From contig SMVT01000179.1 of the NCBI GenBank assembly GCA_004357365.1, forward strand, positions 1 through 14,282: a stretch of DNA of 14,282 nucleotides, written 5' to 3'. The notes under the pieces were generated by a model, which saw nothing but the letters and a program-made list of their open reading frames with translations, was not told where the DNA came from and searched no databases. The position numbers and the translations under genes were made by a program. This DNA comes from Nitrospina sp. GTDB taxonomy: Bacteria > Nitrospinota > Nitrospinia > Nitrospinales > Nitrospinaceae. Of the stretch, positions 1 through 5,327 are shown piece after piece (positions within the stretch are counted from its first letter, which is position 1; each line of letters starts with the position of its first letter).

Positions 1-526
1 AAAACTCTCCATTGGAAAGTGTACGGCAGAAATCTTCTGGACCATATTGCCGAGCGCGATTATTTGAGCCGCGGCTTCATCGAAACCCTGGACGAGCATC
101 ACAAAAATCTGCTGGACCAATGGATCACCTTCCTGATCTACGCCGGTGCGATTTTGCCGAGCGATTATATTGTCAAGCTTTCGAAAATGATGCGGGTCAT
201 CGCATCGCATGAGAGCGCCATCTTCGTCGGGCGGGGAGCCAACTACATATTAAGCGACAAAAACGAAGGGCTGTTCATCAAGTTAACCGCCCCATTCGAC
301 TACCGGGTAACACATCGCCCGGCTCAAGAACCTCCCCGAAAAAGAAGCTGAGACCCTGGTCCGGTCCATCGACGTGGAACGCAGGGAATTTATTCAACAA
401 TATTTCAAAAGAGACCGGGAAGAACCGTCCCACTTTGATATAATATTCAACACCAAGACGGTTCCCGCAGATGCGATATGCGGACTCCTCGTGGAACTGC
501 TGAAGGCGCGGTCGGGATCGCGATAA
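1..526 (+). pseudogene. Cytidylate-kinase-like protein, 5' truncated by window edge, apparent frameshift
   Basis: Reading frame 1 is open from the window edge (KTLHWKVYGRNLLDH...) to a stop at 349-351. It includes VGRGANYIL, typical of the cytidylate kinase-like family (P-loop NMP kinase fold). After about position 310 the family-like sequence continues in the next frame (IARLKNLPEKEAETL from 314, then VERREFIQQYF, HFDIIFNT) to a TAA at 524-526. Joining the frames gives the expected C-terminal half: R-x-x-R-I/LA-x-L, the DxERxxF helix and the D-x-I-x-N-T strand. The shift needs one extra base near 308-314. The P-loop should lie upstream, outside the window. The family is predicted to phosphorylate nucleotides, but most members are uncharacterised. 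Either the gene is decayed or the assembly has a one-base error; the good preservation of both halves favours an error or a very recent mutation. Confidence 0.75.
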
Positions 527-610
527 TCCGAACCCGTTGAGTCGGCTCCAGGTTTGGATTCAAACCTTCCCTTGTGCCTTGTTCAACCCATCCCGTTTTC
601 ATTTCACTCT

Positions 611-1936
611 ATGGATTCGAAACGCTCCACGGGCTATGTCCACCTGCTGAAAACCAACCGCCCTTTCCGCCACCTCTGGTACGGACAGGTGGTCTCGGAA
701 TTGGGCGACTGGCTGAACAGCATCGCCATCTACACGCTGGTCCTGAAACTCAGCGGGACCGGCACCGCCGTGGCCTCGGTCATGATGGCAAAACTCCTGC
801 CGATTTTCTTCGTCAGTCCGCTGGCCGGGGTGCTGGTCGATCGGATGGACCGCAAAACTATCATGATCACCAGCGATGTGCTGCGCTTTGTGGTGGTGCT
901 GGGGTTTCTGCTGGTGGACGACGTCGGTGATTTATGGCTCCTGTACACGCTCGCCGTGGTGGAAATCGCGCTGGCCGGATTTTTCGAACCGGCCCGCAGC
1001 GCCATCATCCCCTCCCTCACCCCGCGCGAAGATCTGGTCATCGCCAACGCTCTCAGCGGATCCACCTGGTCGGTGATGCTGGCCGTCGGTGCGGCCCTGG
1101 GCGGAGCGCTGGTCAGCTGGTTCGGGATCAAAGCGGCATTCGTCATCGACGCGTTTACATTTCTCCTCTCCGCCTGGTTCATCGCCCGCATCGACTACCC
1201 GAAGGAAGCCCTGGAAAAAGAAATAGCCCAACGCCCGAATACCTCAGGATTCCAAACCCTGGTGGACGGCATGCGCTATCTGATTTCGCAACCGATGATC
1301 CTTGTCCTGGCGCTGATGAAATCCGGACTCGCCCTGGCCGGCGGAGTGATGACGATCATCCCGCTCTACGCCAACAAAATGTTCGCCTCCGCGTCCGCCA
1401 TATCGATGGCCATCGGCGTCATGTATTCCGCCCGCGGACTGGGCGCCGCCCTCGGTCCCATCCTGGTGAAAAAAGTGTTCGGCGACTCCACCCGGGTGCT
1501 GCAGATGGCCATCCTGTGCAGTTTCTTTCTGGGCGCTCTGTCCTACTTCCTGTTTGCGCAATCGCACAGTTTGTGGTGGGCTTGCCTGAGCATCGCGCTG
1601 GCCACCTTTTTCGGCTCCATCATCTGGGTGTTCAGCTCCGCCCTGATTCATCTCGAAGCCGACAGCCGATTTCTGGGCCGGGTGTTCAGTACGGAAATGG
1701 CGCTGTTGACTCTGGTGATGGGACTCAGCAACTGGTCGGCGGGATTCGCCATCGACACCCTGACATTGACCGCTAACGAAACCGCCTTGTGGATGGCGGG
1801 CCTGTTTCTGATTCCGGGAATATTGTGGGGAGGGTTTCTGCTGTTCGTGAATGCACGCTCCAAGCAGGGAGAACGCGTGGGCTCCGTCTGCCCGGTGGAG
1901 CCGAGCGACTCGAAAATCCCGCCGACGTCGGTGTAA
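611..1936 (+). CDS. MFS transporter (MFS_3 / EntS-like exporter type)
   Basis: This is a 441-residue integral membrane protein of the major facilitator superfamily, with about 12 hydrophobic segments. The N-terminal FRHLWYGQVVSELGDW (residues 19-34) matches the F-R-x-L-W-x-G-Q-x-x-S-x-x-G-D pattern of the MFS_3 group, which includes enterobactin exporters and macrolide-efflux-like proteins. The cytoplasmic loop 2-3 motif A is present as GVLVDRMDR (residues 73-81), and EPARSAIIPSL follows the fourth segment. The family exports small molecules by proton antiport; no substrate can be read from the sequence. The ATG at 611 is preferred because the family begins just before the FRxLW motif. A TTG at 554 would add 19 residues without family resemblance, and neither start has a strong Shine-Dalgarno. 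The C-terminal 25 residues are hydrophilic. The gene starts 84 bases after the kinase-like gene, so the two may be cotranscribed. Confidence 0.9.
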   Translation: MDSKRSTGYVHLLKTNRPFRHLWYGQVVSELGDWLNSIAIYTLVLKLSGTGTAVASVMMAKLLPIFFVSPLAGVLVDRMDRKTIMITSDVLRFVVVLGFLLVDDVGDLWLLYTLAVVEIALAGFFEPARSAIIPSLTPREDLVIANALSGSTWSVMLAVGAALGGALVSWFGIKAAFVIDAFTFLLSAWFIARIDYPKEALEKEIAQRPNTSGFQTLVDGMRYLISQPMILVLALMKSGLALAGGVMTIIPLYANKMFASASAISMAIGVMYSARGLGAALGPILVKKVFGDSTRVLQMAILCSFFLGALSYFLFAQSHSLWWACLSIALATFFGSIIWVFSSALIHLEADSRFLGRVFSTEMALLTLVMGLSNWSAGFAIDTLTLTANETALWMAGLFLIPGILWGGFLLFVNARSKQGERVGSVCPVEPSDSKIPPTSV

Positions 1937-1946
1937 GCCGATTGGG

Positions 1947-1971
1947 CCGGGCAAGGCCCGGAACTGATTTT
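1947..1971 (+). terminator. Possible terminator after the MFS gene
   Basis: A perfect 6-bp GC stem CCGGGC (1947-1952) / GCCCGG (1956-1961) with an AAG loop lies 10 bases after the MFS stop codon. It is followed by AACTGATTTTCT, an imperfect T-rich tract. The stem is strong but the T run is interrupted, so intrinsic termination is plausible rather than certain. Confidence 0.4.
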
Positions 1972-2010
1972 CTCATCTCCCCTTGGGGAGAGGATTAAGG
2001 TGAGGGGGAA
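1971..2010. repeat. Dispersed intergenic repeat, 'LTLILSPRG' type
   Basis: This holds a 7-bp palindromic core TCTCCCC-TT-GGGGAGA (1976-1991) with an outer CTCA (1972-1975) / TGAG (2001-2004) pairing. Read on the minus strand in one frame it gives PLTLILSPRGDE, a peptide string that turns up repeatedly in spurious predicted proteins of many bacterial genomes. That identifies it as a copy of a common REP-like intergenic repeat rather than coding sequence. Copy number in this genome cannot be seen from one window. Confidence 0.6.
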
Positions 2011-2012
2011 TT

Positions 2013-2036
2013 TAAAAACCGCTCGATGAATCGAGC
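2013..2036 (-). terminator. Putative intrinsic terminator for the def operon (minus strand)
   Basis: A perfect hairpin GCTCGA (2021-2026), TGAA loop, TCGAGC (2031-2036) is followed on the minus strand by GGTTTTTAAATT (the AAAAACC at 2014-2020 on the plus strand). It lies about 55 bases beyond the stop of the last minus-strand gene, with the second dispersed repeat in between. The T run is five bases with an AT extension, so the fit is moderate. Confidence 0.5.
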
Positions 2037-2049
2037 AACTACAAAAGCA

Positions 2050-2090
2050 GAAGGAGGAATCCCCCCAGCCCCCTTTACAAGGGGGAGATA
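2050..2090. repeat. Dispersed intergenic repeat, 'SPPCKGGWGD' type
   Basis: This contains a perfect 7-bp stem CCCCCTT (2069-2075), loop TAC, AAGGGGG (2079-2085), preceded by GGAATCCCCCCAG. Minus-strand translation gives SPPCKGGWGDSS, a peptide string familiar from spurious proteins in genomes that carry this class of palindromic intergenic element. It sits immediately downstream of the stop codon at 2091-2093 of the minus-strand gene. The first repeat is only about 40 bases away, so the two elements bracket the minus-strand terminator hairpin. Confidence 0.6.
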
Positions 2091-2453
2091 TCAACCGTTG
2101 ATGAAATGGTCCGCCAGGGAAATACCGATATCGAAATGACTGGTGATCTGCCCGCTGTTGTCCTGCGACTTCGCCCAGGTATACGCCTCCTCCACCCGGC
2201 CGCTCAGGCCGAGGGCGTGCAACACGCCCACCGAAATATAACTGGACGCCAGATCGGGGGTTTGCGAGTAACCGGTCACCAGCTCCAGCATGATCTCCAT
2301 TTCCTCCGGCGACAGGCTCCGGTACTTGTTGACGAGGTTGACCAGGTTCTCTTCCCCGTAACTGTTGTTGTAGTTGGCCCCAACGATCGGTTCCCGGTAC
2401 AGCCGGAGAATATCCTCTTCCAGAAATTTTCGATCCGGGCTCACGGCGTTCAA
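2091..2453 (-). CDS. Small conserved-looking hypothetical protein downstream of def
   Basis: I do not recognise a family. The product is about 120 residues, acidic and predicted helical, with no signal peptide, membrane segment or cysteine motif. Distinctive stretches are RKFLEEDILRLYREPIVG, ENLVNLVNKYRSLSPEEMEIMLELV and SGRVEEAYTWAKSQDN, and the C-terminus is SLADHFING. The helix pairs around LSPEEMEIMLELVTGY and VGVLHALGLSGRVEEAYTWA could form a small TPR-like or helical-bundle fold; that is only an impression. The start is uncertain. A TTG at 2453 overlaps the def stop in a TTGA arrangement that suggests translational coupling; a GTG at 2444 and a TTG at 2489 are also in frame, and none has a good Shine-Dalgarno. 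The gene is cotranscribed with def and lies just before two REP-like repeats. Confidence 0.7.
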   Translation of the reverse strand: MNAVSPDRKFLEEDILRLYREPIVGANYNNSYGEENLVNLVNKYRSLSPEEMEIMLELVTGYSQTPDLASSYISVGVLHALGLSGRVEEAYTWAKSQDNSGQITSHFDIGISLADHFING

Positions 2454-3016
2454 ATTTCCGGGATCGGGACCGCTTTCTTTTCGGTCCAATAAGTTTGCAG
2501 TTCGTCGGCAAATGCCAACTGGGTGAGATCCTGCATCCGGTCGAGAAACACCATGCCATGCAAATGATCGATTTCATGTTGCAGGACCACTGCCAGAAAA
2601 TCCTGGGCCGCCACCACCATTTTTTCGCCCTGCCGGGAGTGGGCTTCCACCGTCACCTCCCGGGGCCGCGTAACCAGTCCGCGCAAATCCTTCAAACTCA
2701 AACACCCTTCCCAGAACGAGGAGGTTTCTTCGCTGGAGCGGGTAATCACCGGATTCACCAACACGGTCAATGGAATTTCATCCTGGTCTGGATATCGCTC
2801 GTTCATCCGGTATTCGACAACCACAATTTGCAACGAACGCACCACTTGGGGCGCGGCGATTCCCACCCCGTCCTCGTTACGCATGGTATCGACCATATCG
2901 TCGATCAACCGTTGCAGTTCATTCGCACCCGGCGCGGTCAATGCCTTCAAATCCACCGGCTCGGCTTTTTGCCGCAATATCGGATGGCCGACCCGGGCCA
3001 CATTTAAAACAGACAA
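2450..3016 (-). CDS. def: Peptide deformylase
   Basis: This cytoplasmic metalloenzyme removes the formyl group from the N-terminal methionine of nascent proteins. All three family signatures are present in the 188-residue product: GVGIAAPQ (50-57), EGCLS (103-107, metal ligand Cys105) and QHEIDH (146-151, metal ligands His147 and His151, catalytic Glu148). The start is TTG at 3016, because AGGGAG lies 7 bases upstream and translation begins MSVLNVARVGHPILRQ, the usual PDF N-terminus. A longer ATG-started frame from 3088 would add 24 residues unlike the family. Length is normal for a PDF; the KAVPIPEI tail is unremarkable. It heads a two-gene minus-strand unit with the small gene at 2091-2453, which it overlaps by 4 bases. 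Its usual partner fmt is not adjacent here. Confidence 0.95.
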   Translation of the reverse strand: MSVLNVARVGHPILRQKAEPVDLKALTAPGANELQRLIDDMVDTMRNEDGVGIAAPQVVRSLQIVVVEYRMNERYPDQDEIPLTVLVNPVITRSSEETSSFWEGCLSLKDLRGLVTRPREVTVEAHSRQGEKMVVAAQDFLAVVLQHEIDHLHGMVFLDRMQDLTQLAFADELQTYWTEKKAVPIPEI

Positions 3017-3023
3017 GGGTGAT

Positions 3024-3029
3024 CTCCCT
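3024..3029 (-). promoter_or_regulatory. Shine-Dalgarno that sets the TTG start of def
   Basis: The minus strand reads AGGGAG followed by 7 bases and then TTG at 3016-3014. This strong match at ideal spacing is the reason for preferring TTG over the upstream ATG. Confidence 0.75.
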
Positions 3030-3250
3030 AACTGAAATTCCTTTTGCAATGGGTAAGTTAATTCTAAAAAGTTAAAAAATACCTGCATTTCGAAAAAAAG
3101 TTTTCCACAGCCCCACGGTGTCTTGTCCTCTTACAAACACTTTGGAAACTTAACGGTTATCATAACACAAGTGGCCTCGCACCAAACAGGCACACCCCTT
3201 TATCCCCAGCCAATACAGGAGGAAAAGAGGGTCGCAGAAAAAATTTTTGT

Positions 3251-3278
3251 TTGACTTTTAACCGGCGTTTTTTATAAT
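3251..3278 (+). promoter_or_regulatory. Sigma-70 type promoter of the HU gene
   Basis: TTGACT (3251-3256), a 16-base spacer and a perfect TATAAT (3273-3278) lie in an AT-rich stretch. Transcription would begin near 3285, leaving a 5' leader of about 50 bases that contains the Shine-Dalgarno. This is the best promoter in the window and suggests strong constitutive expression. Confidence 0.8.
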
Positions 3279-3320
3279 TGAACCCGTTACAGACTACCGA
3301 CCCACCCTTATCCAACCTCG

Positions 3321-3329
3321 AAAGGAGGG
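3321..3329 (+). promoter_or_regulatory. Strong Shine-Dalgarno that sets the TTG start of the HU gene
   Basis: AAAGGAGGG is placed 6 bases before TTG at 3336. The near-perfect anti-16S match compensates for the weak start codon and fixes the start. Confidence 0.85.
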
Positions 3330-3335
3330 ATTCCC

Positions 3336-3614
3336 TTGACAAAAGACGAGTTGATCGGCGCCGTCGCAAAAAATGTAAAAGATTCCGCTTTAAGTAAACG
3401 ATTGACCAATGACGTCCTGGATACAGCTTTCGACGTAATCGGAAAAGCCATTAAAAAAGACAAGCGTTTCGCTTACCCGGGGTTTGGAACCTTCACCGTG
3501 CGGTCCCGCAAAGCCAGGACCGGCCGCAACCCCCAAACCGGAGAGGAAATTAAAATCAAGGCTAGTAAAACGGTAGGATTCAAACCCGCTCCCACTCTTA
3601 AAAACATATTGTAA
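3336..3614 (+). CDS. HU/IHF-family DNA-binding protein
   Basis: This 92-residue nucleoid protein has the full HU fold: an N-terminal helix pair beginning MTKDELIGAVAKN, the GFGTF turn (49-53) and the DNA-clasping arm RTGRNPQTGE (61-70). Pro66 sits in the RNP motif that intercalates into DNA. A FKPAPTLK C-terminal segment (82-89) follows. Homodimers bend and compact DNA with little sequence preference. I leave the symbol blank because HU and the IHF subunits cannot be told apart safely here, although the sequence looks like a homodimeric HU. It is a single-gene transcription unit with its own promoter, TTG start with a strong ribosome binding site, and a strong terminator. Confidence 0.95.
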   Translation: MTKDELIGAVAKNVKDSALSKRLTNDVLDTAFDVIGKAIKKDKRFAYPGFGTFTVRSRKARTGRNPQTGEEIKIKASKTVGFKPAPTLKNIL

Positions 3615-3666
3615 ACGCGTTAAAATTCGCTGAAAGACTTCAACTCTTTCAAATTCACAAAAAATT

Positions 3667-3700
3667 AAGCCCAAAGGCCACAAGCCTTTGGGCTTTTTTT
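3667..3700. terminator. Strong, probably bidirectional intrinsic terminator
   Basis: A perfect 12-bp stem AAGCCCAAAGGC (3667-3678), 5-base loop and GCCTTTGGGCTT (3684-3695) runs into seven Ts (3694-3700). It ends the HU transcript. On the minus strand the same stem is followed by AATTTTTT, so it can also stop transcription coming from the cytochrome-like gene that ends at 3777. The rest of 3615-3776 holds nothing else I can identify. Confidence 0.92.
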
Positions 3701-3776
3701 ATTGTCGTCTCCCAAGTCCCCGGCCCTCGTCGGCCCGGAACGCGCACACCGAGGAGGACATCCGGAAGATTTCCCT

Positions 3777-4196
3777 TTATTGCGCTTCTTCCTTTTTCTT
3801 GGCCTCCTCTTTTTCCTGCTCCTTTTCTATTTGCTTTTCTTTTTTCTTTTGTGATTTCAATATTTTTAATTCATATTCCTTGAATTTCCCCTGGTTGGCA
3901 TCCTGCGGGCGGCGGGTTTTACGGGTGAAATCGTTGAGGGTAAATTTCTTTTCAAGGTAATGGCAGGTGCGGCATTCCGTGGCATAACGGAACACCTTCC
4001 GCTTGTAGAGGACGGACTTCTCCTCCACATGGCCGGCGGAAGAAAAATTCCGGTGGATATGGCAACTGCGGCAATAGTCGTTGATGGTCCGGTTGCTGTC
4101 CACCGCGGACACATCGTCATCAAAAGCCTTCTCGATTTGCTGGGTATAACAACCCAGGCTGATCCCCATCAGGACCACCACCCAACACCATCTCAT
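3777..4196 (-). CDS. Putative dihaem c-type cytochrome lipoprotein with charged C-terminal tail
   Basis: The product is 139 residues. It opens with a hydrophobic export signal, MRWCWVVVLMGISLGC, whose Cys16 looks like a lipidation site; the lipobox SLGC is imperfect because Leu is at -2 rather than -3. Two CXXCH haem-c motifs follow, CRSCH (42-46) and CRTCH (75-79), each with further histidines nearby (His48, His56) as possible distal ligands. From about residue 104 the protein becomes a Lys/Glu-rich segment (KKKEKQIEKEQEKEEAKK) likely to form a single long helix. This suggests a small envelope electron carrier or haem protein on a charged stalk; no family is recognised. The start is ATG at 4196, with AAGGG 8 bases upstream; the longer frame to 4241 lacks this. 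It lies 169 bases downstream of the transglycosylase gene with its own possible promoter. Confidence 0.8.
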   Translation of the reverse strand: MRWCWVVVLMGISLGCYTQQIEKAFDDDVSAVDSNRTINDYCRSCHIHRNFSSAGHVEEKSVLYKRKVFRYATECRTCHYLEKKFTLNDFTRKTRRPQDANQGKFKEYELKILKSQKKKEKQIEKEQEKEEAKKKEEAQ

Positions 4197-4279
4197 CTGG
4201 AATACCCTTGGACGCCTGCTACTGTTGAACGACACCACCACCTCTATGGCTTATAAATCAGGAATTTTTACCGGGGCCT

Positions 4280-4307
4280 ATTATACCCTCGCACGGCACC
4301 CAATTAA
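4280..4307 (-). promoter_or_regulatory. Possible promoter of the dihaem lipoprotein gene
   Basis: On the minus strand a perfect TATAAT (plus 4280-4285) is preceded by a 16-base spacer and a poor -35 TTAATT (4302-4307). The predicted leader is about 80 bases. The -10 is good and the -35 weak, so activation by another factor or readthrough from the upstream gene is possible. Confidence 0.45.
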
Positions 4308-4365
4308 AACTTTACAACTTTGAAGAATTTCAGGGAGAATAAAGGAATCGGCAGGAAACACGGGC

Positions 4366-5055
4366 TCAGGCTTTGTTGGAACGGATCAAGTCGTAAATCT
4401 TCAGAACCTTGTTGGAATAGTCCACCGGAAGCCGCTTCCCCTGCTGGATATAACGCTGCAGCCGGGTGGGACCATGATTGTAAGCCTCCAACGCCAGCTT
4501 CATATCATTGTTGAAGCGGATCTGGAGCTTGTTGAGGTAATAAGTCCCCAGGGCGATGTTGCTTTCCGGCTTGAAAAGGGTCGGGTTCCCTTCCCATTTC
4601 AGGTTGACCTCCGTGGCCATGGCATGGCCCGTCCGCGGCCGGATTTGCATCAGCCCCAAGGCACCCCGGTGGGACCTGGCCCAGTTGTTGAACGAACTTT
4701 CCGTAACGATGAGGGCCGTCAACAGGAAAGGATCATAATCATATTTCCGGCTCTCCTCGTAAATCCATTGCGGGATCTGGTTCAGCAGATCCAGATCCAA
4801 ACCGGTGGAATAGCTGGAAATAACATCAAAAATCTGGTTTTTGATTCTCTGCTTTTCCCGGAGAGACTTATGAATTTCTTTATATTCTTGCTCCCGGTTT
4901 AATTTTAAAAAGTACCTTTGGTCGGAAAGGGTAATGGCCGATGAATAAGGAGAGGCCCCTTTCAGATAAATGTCATTACCCGAAAAATGACCCAGAAAAC
5001 TGAGGACAACGCATACCGACAACAGGGTACTTTGTTTTTTTCCAAATTGATACAT
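4366..5055 (-). CDS. Lytic transglycosylase, SLT/Slt70-like domain, exported
   Basis: The enzyme cleaves the MurNAc-GlcNAc bond of peptidoglycan to form 1,6-anhydroMurNAc ends in the periplasm. The 229-residue product has a signal or anchor helix (residues 9-24 after a KK pair) and no lipobox. A charged helical linker (50-80) follows, then an SLT domain from about 95 to 220. Catalytic Glu119 is in the ESSF motif. GALGLMQIRP (131-140), NIALGTYYL (166-174) and AYNHGP (191-196) are the other family motifs, all intact. Start ATG at 5055 has AGGA 8 bases upstream. It is the first gene of the minus-strand pair with the dihaem lipoprotein and is transcribed divergently from the large zinc-ribbon/FliL-like gene across a 272-base control region. 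Confidence 0.93.
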   Translation of the reverse strand: MYQFGKKQSTLLSVCVVLSFLGHFSGNDIYLKGASPYSSAITLSDQRYFLKLNREQEYKEIHKSLREKQRIKNQIFDVISSYSTGLDLDLLNQIPQWIYEESRKYDYDPFLLTALIVTESSFNNWARSHRGALGLMQIRPRTGHAMATEVNLKWEGNPTLFKPESNIALGTYYLNKLQIRFNNDMKLALEAYNHGPTRLQRYIQQGKRLPVDYSNKVLKIYDLIRSNKA

Positions 5056-5082
5056 TTCATGAATCCTGTTTAAGAGTTACAC

Positions 5083-5112
5083 TATTTACATCGGAAATTT
5101 TCTATGTAAATA
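5083..5112. promoter_or_regulatory. Perfect 9-bp inverted repeat in the transglycosylase leader/promoter
   Basis: TATTTACAT (5083-5091), 12-base spacer, ATGTAAATA (5104-5112). It lies 28-57 bases upstream of the transglycosylase start, beside a candidate minus-strand -10 (TATATT, within 5108-5114). Size and symmetry suit an operator for a dimeric regulator; alternatively it forms a weak AT hairpin in the leader. Confidence 0.4.
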
Positions 5113-5174
5113 TAAGAAAAATATGAGCTTGCCCAAATATTCCTTGAAGACCTTTATTTATAAGGGCTTTGGGG

Positions 5175-5200
5175 ACTTTGGTAAGGGGTATTACCAAAGT
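5175..5200. promoter_or_regulatory. Perfect 10-bp inverted repeat, candidate operator in the divergent region
   Basis: ACTTTGGTAA (5175-5184), GGGGTA spacer, TTACCAAAGT (5191-5200). No T run follows on either strand, so it is not a normal terminator. It lies roughly midway between the divergent transglycosylase and zinc-ribbon/FliL-like genes. A regulator bound here could act on both. A shorter 10-bp palindrome GACAATTGTC occurs at 5225-5234. Confidence 0.45.
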
Positions 5201-5266
5201 TCGGCGGAGTATACGGGGGTACAGGACAATTGTCAAACCACTTTTAAGCAAAAAATCGGGAAATCA

Positions 5267-5294
5267 TTGATTTTTCCCTCAGGATTACTATAAT
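5267..5294 (+). promoter_or_regulatory. Sigma-70 type promoter of the large zinc-ribbon/FliL-like gene
   Basis: TTGATT (5267-5272), 16-base spacer, perfect TATAAT (5289-5294). The predicted start near 5301 leaves a leader of about 27 bases. The gene has only a weak GAAG-like ribosome binding site before its ATG. Confidence 0.65.
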
Positions 5295-5327
5295 GGCTAC
5301 CGATAAAGCTTTAATAAATTTGAAGTT

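Noticed and set aside
554..610. A TTG at 554 as the start of the MFS transporter
   Set aside because: It adds 19 residues with no family similarity and has no better ribosome binding site than the ATG at 611, where the usual MFS_3 N-terminus begins.
934..1776. A 280-codon plus-strand frame inside the MFS gene
   Set aside because: Arg/Pro/His/Gly-rich out-of-frame translation of a GC-rich transporter gene, with no independent features.
1648..2577. A 309-codon minus-strand frame spanning the MFS 3' end, the repeats and the def 3' end
   Set aside because: It overlaps three supported genes in other frames and contains the SPPCKGGWGD and PLTLILSPRG strings, typical of repeat read-through rather than a real protein.
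3017..3088. An ATG at 3088 as the start of def
   Set aside because: The extra 24 residues are unlike PDF N-termini, and the TTG at 3016 has an excellent Shine-Dalgarno.
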